From an uncultured beta proteobacterium (lineage in GTDB: Bacteria; Pseudomonadota; Gammaproteobacteria; Burkholderiales; Burkholderiaceae_C), in the NCBI GenBank assembly GCA_903864505.1, contig CAIPGC010000028.1, positions 1-46,145 of the forward strand: a stretch of DNA of 46,145 nucleotides. The letters run 5' to 3'. The notes under the pieces were generated by a model, which worked only from the letters and a program-made list of their open reading frames with translations, was not told the DNA's origin and did not search any database. The position numbers were made by a program, and so were the translations under genes. Shown piece by piece: positions 1 to 7,133 of this stretch (the first letter of the stretch is position 1; each line of letters opens with the position of its first letter).

Positions 1-40
1 CCACATTTGCACCGATGTCATATTGATCCGCGTCTTTTCA

Positions 41-75
41 AAGAAAAAGGCCTTAGCGAATTACGCTAAGGCCTT
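41..75 (-). terminator. Intrinsic terminator of tRNA-Asn
   Basis: A perfect 12-bp stem (47-58 paired with 64-75) with a 5-nt loop AATTA lies 20 bases after the 3' end of the tRNA gene. Read on the minus strand it is followed by TTTTTC, a run of Ts. This is the normal form of a Rho-independent terminator for a minus-strand transcript. Confidence 0.9.
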
Positions 76-94
76 GATTTCATTTGAAAATTCC

Positions 95-170
95 TGGCTC
101 CTCGACCTGGGCTCGAACCAGGGACCTACGGATTAACAGTCCGGCGCTCTACCAACTGAGCTATCGAGGA
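95..170 (-). tRNA. tRNA-Asn (anticodon GTT)
   Basis: The minus strand folds into a complete 76-nt cloverleaf with the 3' CCA encoded. The acceptor arm pairs TCCTCGA with TCGAGGA, the discriminator base is G, the D arm contains AGCTCAGTTGGTAGAGC, the anticodon loop is CTGTTAA (anticodon GTT, reads AAC/AAT) and the T arm contains GGTTCGAGCCC. It is a single-gene unit with its own -10 box and terminator. Confidence 0.97.
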
Positions 171-182
171 ATTTAGCCTTAA

Positions 183-188
183 ATTATA
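183..188 (-). promoter_or_regulatory. -10 box of the tRNA-Asn promoter
   Basis: A perfect TATAAT on the minus strand ends 12 bases before the mature tRNA 5' end, so the leader would be only a few bases long. No good -35 match is seen at 16-18 bp spacing, so the promoter call rests on the -10 box and its position. Confidence 0.6.
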
Positions 189-244
189 GCTTGCTAATAA
201 AGCGCCATATTGGGCCGTACAGTTTTTTTTAAAAATTGTAGAGT

Positions 245-1315
245 TCAACCCATTGCCGAGGACTCGACACCCAGCAATTTGTGCAATCTTGGGCTGGTGG
301 TGGTGTATTGCATCGCCACACGCTGCTCCGGAAAGAGCATGGAGGCGGCAGCGTATGCGGCCAGAGTGGCCTCGTGGAACCCGCACAGGATGAGTTTCTT
401 CTTGCCTGCGTAGGTATTGATATCTCCCACTGCAAAGATGCCGGGTTCGCTGGTGGAAAACTTCTCTGTGTCCACCAGGAGTTGGCGCCGTTGCATCGCC
501 AGGCCCCAGTGCGCAATCGGGCCAAGCTTGGGCGAGAGTCCGAGCATGACCAGCATTCTGTCGACTGCGATTTTTTGCGTGCAGTCGTCCGCGCCAAGAA
601 CCTCCACGCCGATCAGCGTGCCATCCCGCTCCTCAAAACCAACAATCTGGCCTGCGACAAAGCGCATCGCCCCGACTTCGCAGAGAGCACGCATGCGCGT
701 CACCTTTGCCGGGTCCCCCTGCACAACATCCCGGCGATGCAGCATGGTGACGCTTGCCGCTGCGTGGCTCAGTCCGTCCGCACCAAGGGCGCAAATATGC
801 AGCGCCTGATCCAGCGCAGCCTCATCGCCACCTACGATGAGGAGATGCTTGCCTGACAGATTCGTTGCTTGGTCGGCAAGGTAAAACAACTGACGGTCTA
901 CAAATTTGTCAATTCCGTTTACCGGGATGGCTCGGGGCTTGAAGGCGCCTACACCCGCCGCGATGAACAGGGTTTTGGTCAAGAATCGATGGCCCAGGCT
1001 GGTTTCCAGCAGGAAACGTCCATCAATTTGCTTGTCAACCGAATTTACCGCTTGCTCAAAGTGGAAGGTGGGGGCAAAGGGCTCTATTTGGCGCAGCAAA
1101 TGCTGCGTCAGTTCGCGCCCGGTACACACTGAAATCGCCGGAATATCGTAAATAGGCTTGTCTGGGTACAACTCGGCACACTGTCCGCCGGCGTGGGGAA
1201 GGACATCAATGACGTGGGCGTGGATGGCCTGCAAGCCCAATTGAAACACCTGAAACAGGCCTACCGGGCCAGCGCCCACCACGACAGCATCGGTTTCAAC
1301 CGTGGAAGCGCTCAC
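245..1315 (-). CDS. Ferredoxin/flavodoxin-NADP(+) reductase, thioredoxin-reductase-like
   Basis: A 356-aa flavoprotein expected to move electrons between NADPH and a ferredoxin in the cytoplasm. An FAD-binding Rossmann motif VVVGAGPVGLF starts near residue 11. A GGQCAEL segment follows near residue 43, where true thioredoxin reductases look different. A second nucleotide-binding motif LLIVGGDEAALD lies near residue 160, and the C-terminal GIFAVGDINTYAG motif contacts FAD. No CxxC redox pair of thioredoxin reductase is visible, so it fits the YumC/TrxR-like FNR family. It starts 16 bases after the ferredoxin gene and is the last gene of the sulfate reduction operon. With the ferredoxin it probably delivers electrons to CysI; that role is inferred from position. 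Confidence 0.88.
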   Translation of the reverse strand: MSASTVETDAVVVGAGPVGLFQVFQLGLQAIHAHVIDVLPHAGGQCAELYPDKPIYDIPAISVCTGRELTQHLLRQIEPFAPTFHFEQAVNSVDKQIDGRFLLETSLGHRFLTKTLFIAAGVGAFKPRAIPVNGIDKFVDRQLFYLADQATNLSGKHLLIVGGDEAALDQALHICALGADGLSHAAASVTMLHRRDVVQGDPAKVTRMRALCEVGAMRFVAGQIVGFEERDGTLIGVEVLGADDCTQKIAVDRMLVMLGLSPKLGPIAHWGLAMQRRQLLVDTEKFSTSEPGIFAVGDINTYAGKKKLILCGFHEATLAAYAAASMLFPEQRVAMQYTTTSPRLHKLLGVESSAMG

Positions 1316-1331
1316 GGCAACGGCCAGGCAA

Positions 1332-1661
1332 TCAGCGGATAAGCTGCGACAGTTTGCCGGTCTTGTCTTTCCACTCTTCGGCTTCGGGTAAAGCCGCTTT
1401 GCGCTTGGTGATAGTTTTCCAACTTGGCAGTTTGGCCAATTCTGCGTTGAGTTTGGTCATGTGACGCTGGTCCTTGGGCACATCTTCTTCGGCGTAAATG
1501 GCGTTAACCGGGCATTCGGGGATGCACACCGCACAGTCGATGCATTCGTCGGGGTCAATGGTCAGAAAATTGGGGCCTTCTTTGAAGCAGTCCACGGGAC
1601 AAACGTCGACGCAGTCGGTGTACTTGCACTTGATACAGGCTTCGGTGACGGTATGGGTCAT
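1332..1661 (-). CDS. fdxA: 7Fe ferredoxin FdxA
   Basis: A 109-aa ferredoxin with nine cysteines in its first 50 residues (9, 12, 17, 21, 25, 40, 43, 46, 50). The spacing matches the bacterial seven-iron type: C9, C17 and C50 for a [3Fe-4S] cluster, and C21, C40, C43 and C46 for a [4Fe-4S] cluster. The C-terminal extension after residue 60 is typical of proteobacterial FdxA. It sits between cysN and a ferredoxin reductase gene with short gaps (57 and 16 bp) in the same direction. This supports a role as electron carrier for sulfite reduction, but such ferredoxins can also serve other reductases. Confidence 0.92.
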   Translation of the reverse strand: MTHTVTEACIKCKYTDCVDVCPVDCFKEGPNFLTIDPDECIDCAVCIPECPVNAIYAEEDVPKDQRHMTKLNAELAKLPSWKTITKRKAALPEAEEWKDKTGKLSQLIR

Positions 1662-1718
1662 GTTGGAGTGTGAGACGAAGTGGTTGAAAGGGTGGCGTGA
1701 TGTACCAAGCCGCCCATT

Positions 1719-3050
1719 TTAGTTCAACAGCAAGGCACCTGAAGTCTTTTGGCTGGCCGTGTCCACCAGAATGAGCGAGCCAAGAACCCGTGATTGGACG
1801 TACGGCAGGGCCGCGATGGGCTCTTGCAGGGCCACTTCGACGTGACCAATGGCGTTGGGCAGAATCTGCATCGCGTCGTGTTCTTCCAGGGTGTTAATGT
1901 CCAGGCTGTGAACAATTCGCGTGATCTTTGCCTTTATCCATCGGTGCCCGTGCAATGCCAAATAGACCCGGCCAGCCACCAGCGCCTCATCGTCCATCCA
2001 GCACACCGTTGCGCTGACTTCGCGCGTGGCATCAAAGTGGCTGGGCGCATCGTTGGATGCCAGAATCCAGTCGCCGCGCGACACATCCACCTCGCGGTCG
2101 AGCACAATGCCTGCGCCGTGGCCGGCTGCGACGTTGCTCGCTACGCGGGCGTGGTTCAGCACCTGGGCAACCACTGCCGTTTGGCGGCTGGGCAGGATGG
2201 AGATGGTGTCACCGGGCTTGACGCTGCCCGTGGCCACACGGCCCCAGAACACGCGGCGTCCCTGGCTGGTGTCGCTGCTGGCGTGGAACTTTTCAACCCA
2301 CTGGACCGGGAATGCGAAGGGCACACCGGTTTCTGCGGGTGTTACCGGCAGTGTTTCGAGCAGGCTCAGGAGGCTCGGGCCGGTGTAGCCGCACCATGGG
2401 GCCGTGCCAGCGACCACGTTGTGGCCTTTGAGGGCAGAGATTGGAATGATGGCAGTTACGGCAAGGTTTGCATGGTCAGCAAAGGCGCGCAGTGCCTCGC
2501 CGATCTTGGCGAACGCCGCTGTGGCATCGATGCCCAGCGCGTCAAGCTTGTTTACGGCGAACACGATGCTGGGTACCCGCAGCAGGTTCACCAATAGCGA
2601 ATGGCGGCGGGTCTGGGGCAACAGTTCTACCAGCCCTTCCACTTTCCACTTGAGCTTGGTGGCATCCACCAGCACCACGGCGGCATGGGCGCTGCTGGCG
2701 GCGGTGACCATGTTGCGGGTGTACTGTTCGTGGCCCGGGGCATCGCCAATGATGAATTTGCGTGCTGGAGTCGCGAAATAGCGGTAGGCCACGTCAATGG
2801 TGATTCCCTGTTCGCGCTCGGCCGATAGACCGTCGGTAAACAGTGCCAGATCGGCCTCGCCACCCCTGGTTACGTTGGCTAACTGGTCCTGCAGGACCGA
2901 GCGGCTGTCCACCAGCAGTCGCCCAATCAGCGTGCTCTTGCCGTCATCGACGCTGCCGCAGGTGATGAAACGCAGTGCCGAAGACGTGTCGTTTGTGCCG
3001 TCAGCGCTTGCGCAATGTGCGTGAGCAGCTATAGAAGTTGTAGCGGTCAC
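1719..3050 (-). CDS. cysN: Sulfate adenylyltransferase large subunit CysN (GTPase)
   Basis: 443 aa, the elongation-factor-like GTPase that drives formation of adenosine 5'-phosphosulfate from ATP and sulfate together with CysD. Visible GTPase motifs are GSVDDGKST at 32-40 (P-loop), DAPGHEQY near 103 (G3) and NKLD near 165 (G4), followed by EF-Tu-like beta-barrel domains. It ends without a CysC kinase domain, which agrees with a pathway that reduces APS directly. The start is GTG at 3050, overlapping the cysD stop in TAGTG, so the two are translationally coupled. Its first codons lie inside a dispersed repeat (2994-3045), giving an Ala/Thr-rich N-terminus before the GTPase fold. Confidence 0.95.
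   Translation of the reverse strand: MTATTSIAAHAHCASADGTNDTSSALRFITCGSVDDGKSTLIGRLLVDSRSVLQDQLANVTRGGEADLALFTDGLSAEREQGITIDVAYRYFATPARKFIIGDAPGHEQYTRNMVTAASSAHAAVVLVDATKLKWKVEGLVELLPQTRRHSLLVNLLRVPSIVFAVNKLDALGIDATAAFAKIGEALRAFADHANLAVTAIIPISALKGHNVVAGTAPWCGYTGPSLLSLLETLPVTPAETGVPFAFPVQWVEKFHASSDTSQGRRVFWGRVATGSVKPGDTISILPSRQTAVVAQVLNHARVASNVAAGHGAGIVLDREVDVSRGDWILASNDAPSHFDATREVSATVCWMDDEALVAGRVYLALHGHRWIKAKITRIVHSLDINTLEEHDAMQILPNAIGHVEVALQEPIAALPYVQSRVLGSLILVDTASQKTSGALLLN
2994..3045 (+). repeat. Dispersed imperfect-palindromic repeat, copy in cysN
   Basis: The 27-base core at 3019-3045 shares GCG, CAGCTA, AA and TAG at the same positions with cores at 5965, 13539, 20544 and 29148. The preceding segment TGCC..AGCGC at 2996-3012 resembles the same part of the hrpA copy. 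In cysN the repeat encodes the first codons on the opposite strand. Confidence 0.6.
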
Positions 3051-3982
3051 TAAAAGTACCCGTCTTTCTTTCGTTTTTCCATCGAGGCTTCAGACGTCTT
3101 GTCGTCCATGCGGGTGGCGCCGCGTTCGCTCACATCAGCGGCCAGCGTCTCGATCACGATGTCGGCCGCAGTGGCGGCGCGACTCTCCACCGGGCAGGTG
3201 CAGGTAATGTCGCCCACGGTGCGAAAGCGCACATCGCGTCTCTCAAACGTTTCACCGTCCTTGGCCGGCGTGAGGCCGGTCACCGGCACCAGCAGTCCTT
3301 TGCGCTCCACCACGTCACGTTTGTGGGTGTAGTACAGCGAAGGCAGCGCGATTTGTTCGCGCTCGATGTACTGCCAGATGTCGAGTTCGGTCCAGTTGCT
3401 GATGGGGAACACGCGGAAATGCTCGCCAGGTTGCAATCGGGTATTGAACAGGGTCCACAACTCGGGGCGTTGCGCCTTGGGTTGCCACTGCCCGAAGCTG
3501 TCGCGGTGGGAGAAAATGCGCTCTTTGGCGCGCGCCTTTTCTTCGTCACGGCGGGCGCCACCAATGAGCGCGTCAAAGCGGAATTCTTCAATGGTTTCCA
3601 GCAGGGTGACCGACTGGTGCACGTTGCGTGATTCGCCCGGATGTGCCAGTCGCACCGTGCCGCGGGCCATGGAGCCTTCGACGCTGCGCACAATCATCTC
3701 GGCCCCCAACTCCCTGGCTCGGAAATCGCGAAAGTCGGTCACTTCATGGAAGTTGTGACCGGTGTCGATCATCAGCAACGGGTAGGGAATGCAGCCGATA
3801 CCGAAGGCCTTTTCGGCGCATTTGAGCATCACCAGCGAGTCCTTGCCCCCGGAGAACAGCAGGGCAGGGCGCTCGAAAGCGGCGGCCACTTCACGCAGAA
3901 TAAAGATGGTCTCTTCTTCCAGAGAATCCAGATGCTGATTTGACAGGCGTTGAAAGTGGGCGGGTTCGGTCATGCTGCTCAT
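3050..3982 (-). CDS. cysD: Sulfate adenylyltransferase small subunit CysD
   Basis: 310 aa from the chosen ATG at 3982. This start overlaps the cysH stop as ATGA, the usual coupling here; a longer in-frame reading to 4045 would add 21 residues inside cysH and is unlikely. CysD is the catalytic ATP-sulfurylase subunit of the PAPS-reductase/ATP-pyrophosphatase fold. The pyrophosphatase motif FSGGKDSLVML is near residue 42, and conserved segments MIDTGHNFHE and GGARRDEEKARAKER follow. It activates sulfate to APS with energy from CysN. Its stop overlaps the cysN GTG start. Confidence 0.96.
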   Translation of the reverse strand: MSSMTEPAHFQRLSNQHLDSLEEETIFILREVAAAFERPALLFSGGKDSLVMLKCAEKAFGIGCIPYPLLMIDTGHNFHEVTDFRDFRARELGAEMIVRSVEGSMARGTVRLAHPGESRNVHQSVTLLETIEEFRFDALIGGARRDEEKARAKERIFSHRDSFGQWQPKAQRPELWTLFNTRLQPGEHFRVFPISNWTELDIWQYIEREQIALPSLYYTHKRDVVERKGLLVPVTGLTPAKDGETFERRDVRFRTVGDITCTCPVESRAATAADIVIETLAADVSERGATRMDDKTSEASMEKRKKDGYF

Positions 3983-4749
3983 GCTTTGGCTTCCTCGATT
4001 TTTACGTGCAGGCCGCATTCCTTGGCGGCTTCGTCCTCCCACCACCAGCGACCAGAGCGGAAGTCTTCACCCAGGCTGGTCGCGCGGGTGCAGGGCTCGC
4101 ACCCAATGCTAGGAAAGAACTGGTCATGCAGAGGGTTGTAGTCCAGTTCATTCTTTTGAATGGTGTGCCACACGTCGCCCCAGGTCCAATTGGCCAATGG
4201 GTTGAACTTCACCCGCAGTTCGGACAGGTCCACCAGTGGTACCTCGGCGCGTGCACCGCTTTGCTCGCGGCGTAAACCGGTGATCCATGCGTCTTTGCCT
4301 TTCAAGGCACGTTCGAGTGGTTCCATTTTTCGGATGCCGCAGCAGGCTTTTCGCAACGCAACGCTCTTGTACATCGCATCACTGCCTTCTTGCGTTACGA
4401 ATCGAATGACAGATTCGGTCGCGGGCGAGTAGACCACCACCGGAGGTCGGTCGGCGGCCTTGAAACGATCCAGCAACGCGGTCGTTTCTGGGTGCAATCG
4501 ACCGGTATCCAGCACAAATACTCCGATGTTCAGCTTCAGACTGCAAATTAGGTGGCTGATCACTACGTCCTCGGCACCCAGGCTGGAGGCCTGGGCTATG
4601 CGCGGTGGCGCGCCGCTCAGGCCGGAGAATTGGGCGGCTGCCTGGGACAACACGTTCTGCGCTTCTGCCAGCTTGATGCTGTAGTTGCTTGAAGGGCGCG
4701 CATGGAGCGAGGCGGCGGTTCCGGTCTTGAAGTGGCTGGGCGGGCTCAT
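3979..4749 (-). CDS. cysH: Adenylyl-sulfate reductase, iron-sulfur type (CysH)
   Basis: 256 aa. It reduces activated sulfate to sulfite with thioredoxin or glutaredoxin as donor. Four cysteines, C136-C137 in RKACCGIRK and C217/C220 in GCEPC, are the ligand pattern of the [4Fe-4S] cluster found in APS reductases and absent from E. coli-type PAPS reductases. The catalytic cysteine is C245 in the C-terminal ECGLH motif. The pathway therefore probably uses APS directly, which agrees with the missing APS kinase. Both ends overlap neighbours by ATGA (4746-4749 and 3979-3982), so DUF934, cysH and cysD are translationally coupled. Confidence 0.95.
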   Translation of the reverse strand: MSPPSHFKTGTAASLHARPSSNYSIKLAEAQNVLSQAAAQFSGLSGAPPRIAQASSLGAEDVVISHLICSLKLNIGVFVLDTGRLHPETTALLDRFKAADRPPVVVYSPATESVIRFVTQEGSDAMYKSVALRKACCGIRKMEPLERALKGKDAWITGLRREQSGARAEVPLVDLSELRVKFNPLANWTWGDVWHTIQKNELDYNPLHDQFFPSIGCEPCTRATSLGEDFRSGRWWWEDEAAKECGLHVKIEEAKA

Positions 4750-5132
4750 CGCGCCGCTCCTCGTGAGAATGCCGGCTGCGGGGTCACCGTGTCGCCCTGG
4801 TAGAAGCCAGGGAAGCAGTCAAACTGCTTCTGCGCTTGCTCCAGGTTCTGGTCCTGGCGCAACACCGCCGCGTCAAAGCCGGTGCGTTGCATTTGCACCA
4901 ACTGGTCTATCAGCACGTCGCCGGTAGCGCGGACTTCACCGGTGAAGCCCAGTCGCCGTCGCAACAGGAAGGCCTGGCTGTAGGCGCGACCATCTGTGAA
5001 CTTCGGGAACTGAAGGTCTATGCGCGCCACGCCTTCGAGCGAAACGTTGCGTGGGTCCTCGGTGTTGGAAAGCTCGAGAACGCGTTCACGCTCGACCCTT
5101 TTCGAATGCGCGCCATTTGCCAACAATTTCAT
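4746..5132 (-). CDS. DUF934 family protein of the sulfate reduction operon
   Basis: 128 aa from ATG 5132, which has a good AAGGAG ribosome-binding site 5-10 bases upstream. An ORF reading to 5237 would run back into cysI and is rejected. The protein is a small soluble alpha/beta protein with no cofactor motif that I can see; DGRAYSQAFLLRRRLGF is its most family-like segment. DUF934 proteins are regularly encoded next to cysI in proteobacteria and are thought to help sulfite reduction, but the exact role is unknown to me. It starts 19 bases after cysI and overlaps cysH by four bases. Confidence 0.9.
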   Translation of the reverse strand: MKLLANGAHSKRVERERVLELSNTEDPRNVSLEGVARIDLQFPKFTDGRAYSQAFLLRRRLGFTGEVRATGDVLIDQLVQMQRTGFDAAVLRQDQNLEQAQKQFDCFPGFYQGDTVTPQPAFSRGAAR

Positions 5133-5151
5133 AGTGAATCTCCTTATGCCG

Positions 5152-6969
5152 TTACGCTTCCTGTTTGACTTTTGCACTGCCTTCGAAGGTCCGGATTGGG
5201 TCCGGTCCCTCGAGCCTCTCGGTGAGGCGGACCGCATTGGCAGCGGCTTTGAAGGTGTCGAATCCGATGCGTTTTAGGCAGTCGATAAAGGTTTCCTTCC
5301 CATTGCGATAGACCCGGAAGGTGTCCAGCAGGGCCTCGACCACACTGGGTACTTCCGATGACTCAAACGAAGGACCCACGACTGTGCCTGGTGCTGCCGC
5401 ACCGCTCAGCGACGAGCCATCCGATCCTCCGAGCGACACTTGGTACCACTCTTTTCCGTCCTTATCGACACCCAGAATTCCGATGTGTCCACTGTGGTGG
5501 TGGCCACAGGAGTTGATGCAACCGCTGATGTGCAAGTCGATTTCACCCAGGTCGTGCAACTCATCCATGTCCTGGTAGCGCTCGGTAATGGCCGCTGAAA
5601 TCGGTATTGAGCGCGCGTTGGCTAGGGCGCAGATATCGCCACCGGGGCAGGTAATCATGTCGGTTAGCAGGCGCACGTTGCTGCGCGCCAGACCTGCATG
5701 GCTGGCGGCCATCCACAATGCAGGCAACTGTTCGGCACGCACCCAGGGCAGAAGCAGGTTCTGGCCATGTGTTACGCGGACTTCTCCGGCGCTGAACACG
5801 TCTGCCAAGCCGGCAGCGGTTTCGAGTTGATCAGCGTCGGCATCTCCCGGCGCCTGGCCCGGGCGCTTGTAGGAGAGCGTCACAGCACGCAGCGCTGGGT
5901 TCTTGTGTGCTGTCACGTTTTGTTGAAGCCAGCGTGTGTACGCGACTTCTCGGTCATTCGGAATTACTACAGATTTGATAGCTGCTTGCGCACATTCGGC
6001 AGTGGCTGCGGGCAAAAAACACGCAGAGACGCGGTCGAGCTCGGCCTGGGTAATGGTGTGCGGCGCACCGTCCACCGTCAGAATTTGCTGGTACTCGGTC
6101 TCCACCTCATCGATGTAGCGCTGGCCCTCGGCCTTGACCAAAATCTTGATGCGTGCCTTGTACAGGTTGTCGCGGCGACCCCACCGGTTGTAGACGCGCA
6201 CCACGGCTTCCAGGTAATTCATGATCTGCATCCAGGGCAGGAACTCGCGAATCACACTAGCGGTGATGGGGGTGCGTCCCATACCGCCACCCACCAGCAC
6301 ACGAAAGCCCAGGTCGCCCACTGCGTTCTTCACCAGGTGCAAGCCCACGTCGTGCCAATACGTTGCAGCCCGGTCTGCCGTGGCTCCGGTAATGGCAATC
6401 TTGAACTTGCGCGGCAGAAATGCAAACTCCGGGTGCAAGGTGCTCCACTGGCGCAGGATTTCGGCAAAGGGGCGCGGGTCGGCGACCTCGTCCGGGGCTA
6501 CACCGGCGAGTTCGTCGCTGGTGATGTTGCGGATGCAGTTGCCGCTGGTCTGAATGCCGTGCAGGTTGACCGTGGCCAGCAGATCCATTACGTCGGCGCT
6601 TTTAGCCAGTGGGATCCAGTTGAACTGCACATTCTGACGAGTGGTGAAATGTCCGTAGCCCACTGGCAGGTGCGTGGTTCCCCAGGTTGCTTGTGCGGCC
6701 ATGGCTTTGTCAAACACGTCTTTGCTCGGGTGGTCGTATTCGCGAGCGATGCGTGCCAGCACGCGCAATTGGGTGCTGGACAACTCGCCATACGGTACCG
6801 CCACCCGAAGCATGGGTGCGTGACGCTGGACGTACCAGCCGTTTTGCAAGCGCAACGGGCGAAAATCGTCGTCGCTGAGTGTTCCGGCCAGGTTGCGTTG
6901 CAGTTGGTCACGGTGCTGTTCAGCCCGGTTGCGGATAAATTGGCGGTCGAATTCGGTGTACTGGTACAT
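5152..6969 (-). CDS. cysI: Sulfite reductase hemoprotein (CysI)
   Basis: 605 aa from the chosen ATG 6969 (MYQYTEFDRQF); the reading frame is open to 7041 but the extra residues look non-coding. It reduces sulfite to sulfide by six electrons on a coupled siroheme-[4Fe-4S] centre. The cluster ligands are visible as CX5C (C441, C447 in TCPGGDIC) and CX3C (C484, C488 in GCINSC). Two sulfite/nitrite reductase ferredoxin-like halves are recognisable (RMAVPYGELS-like and TRQNVQFNWI near the first). No cysJ flavoprotein is adjacent, and the operon ends with ferredoxin and its reductase, so the electron donor is likely ferredoxin. It is the first gene of the operon, 130 bp downstream of a palindromic operator candidate. 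Confidence 0.95.
   Translation of the reverse strand: MYQYTEFDRQFIRNRAEQHRDQLQRNLAGTLSDDDFRPLRLQNGWYVQRHAPMLRVAVPYGELSSTQLRVLARIAREYDHPSKDVFDKAMAAQATWGTTHLPVGYGHFTTRQNVQFNWIPLAKSADVMDLLATVNLHGIQTSGNCIRNITSDELAGVAPDEVADPRPFAEILRQWSTLHPEFAFLPRKFKIAITGATADRAATYWHDVGLHLVKNAVGDLGFRVLVGGGMGRTPITASVIREFLPWMQIMNYLEAVVRVYNRWGRRDNLYKARIKILVKAEGQRYIDEVETEYQQILTVDGAPHTITQAELDRVSACFLPAATAECAQAAIKSVVIPNDREVAYTRWLQQNVTAHKNPALRAVTLSYKRPGQAPGDADADQLETAAGLADVFSAGEVRVTHGQNLLLPWVRAEQLPALWMAASHAGLARSNVRLLTDMITCPGGDICALANARSIPISAAITERYQDMDELHDLGEIDLHISGCINSCGHHHSGHIGILGVDKDGKEWYQVSLGGSDGSSLSGAAAPGTVVGPSFESSEVPSVVEALLDTFRVYRNGKETFIDCLKRIGFDTFKAAANAVRLTERLEGPDPIRTFEGSAKVKQEA
5965..5991 (-). repeat. Dispersed repeat core, copy in cysI
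   Basis: On the minus strand this 27-base stretch has GCGCAAGCAGCTA followed by AA and TAG at the same spacing as the other cores. It encodes residues 327-335 of CysI. The last two bases differ from the other copies, and its flanks match less well, so this is a weaker member. Confidence 0.45.
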
Positions 6970-7099
6970 CAGAAAGCTATGGGTTTCATGCCAGCGTAGG
7001 CGGGACATGTGGTTTTTCGGGCGTTGACGACGTGCGAGCACGCCTGGACCGCACTGTAGGGTGAGATCGTCAGATCCGAAACTACTTTATTTCTATGTT

Positions 7100-7120
7100 T
7101 ATATTCCGAGGTGGAATATA
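7100..7120. promoter_or_regulatory. Palindromic operator candidate upstream of cysI
   Basis: A perfect inverted repeat TATATTCC-N5-GGAATATA lies in the AT-rich gap between the 7134-9170 gene and cysI. The size and the embedded T-N11-A form fit a LysR-type regulator site. CysB is the obvious candidate because the downstream operon is for sulfate assimilation, but the assignment is inferred. It is about 130 bp from the cysI start codon. Confidence 0.55.
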
Positions 7121-7133
7121 GAAGCCCGAGTTA

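Noticed and set aside
171-244. Terminator for the sulfate operon between the reductase gene and tRNA-Asn
   Set aside because: Runs of T and A occur after the reductase stop, but no GC-rich stem precedes them on the minus strand.
5698-6999. Long ORF of 433 codons opposite cysI, and a similar one opposite sucA (24404-25753)
   Set aside because: These are open frames in GC-rich antisense of strongly conserved genes; the translations show no signal peptide, domain or motif.
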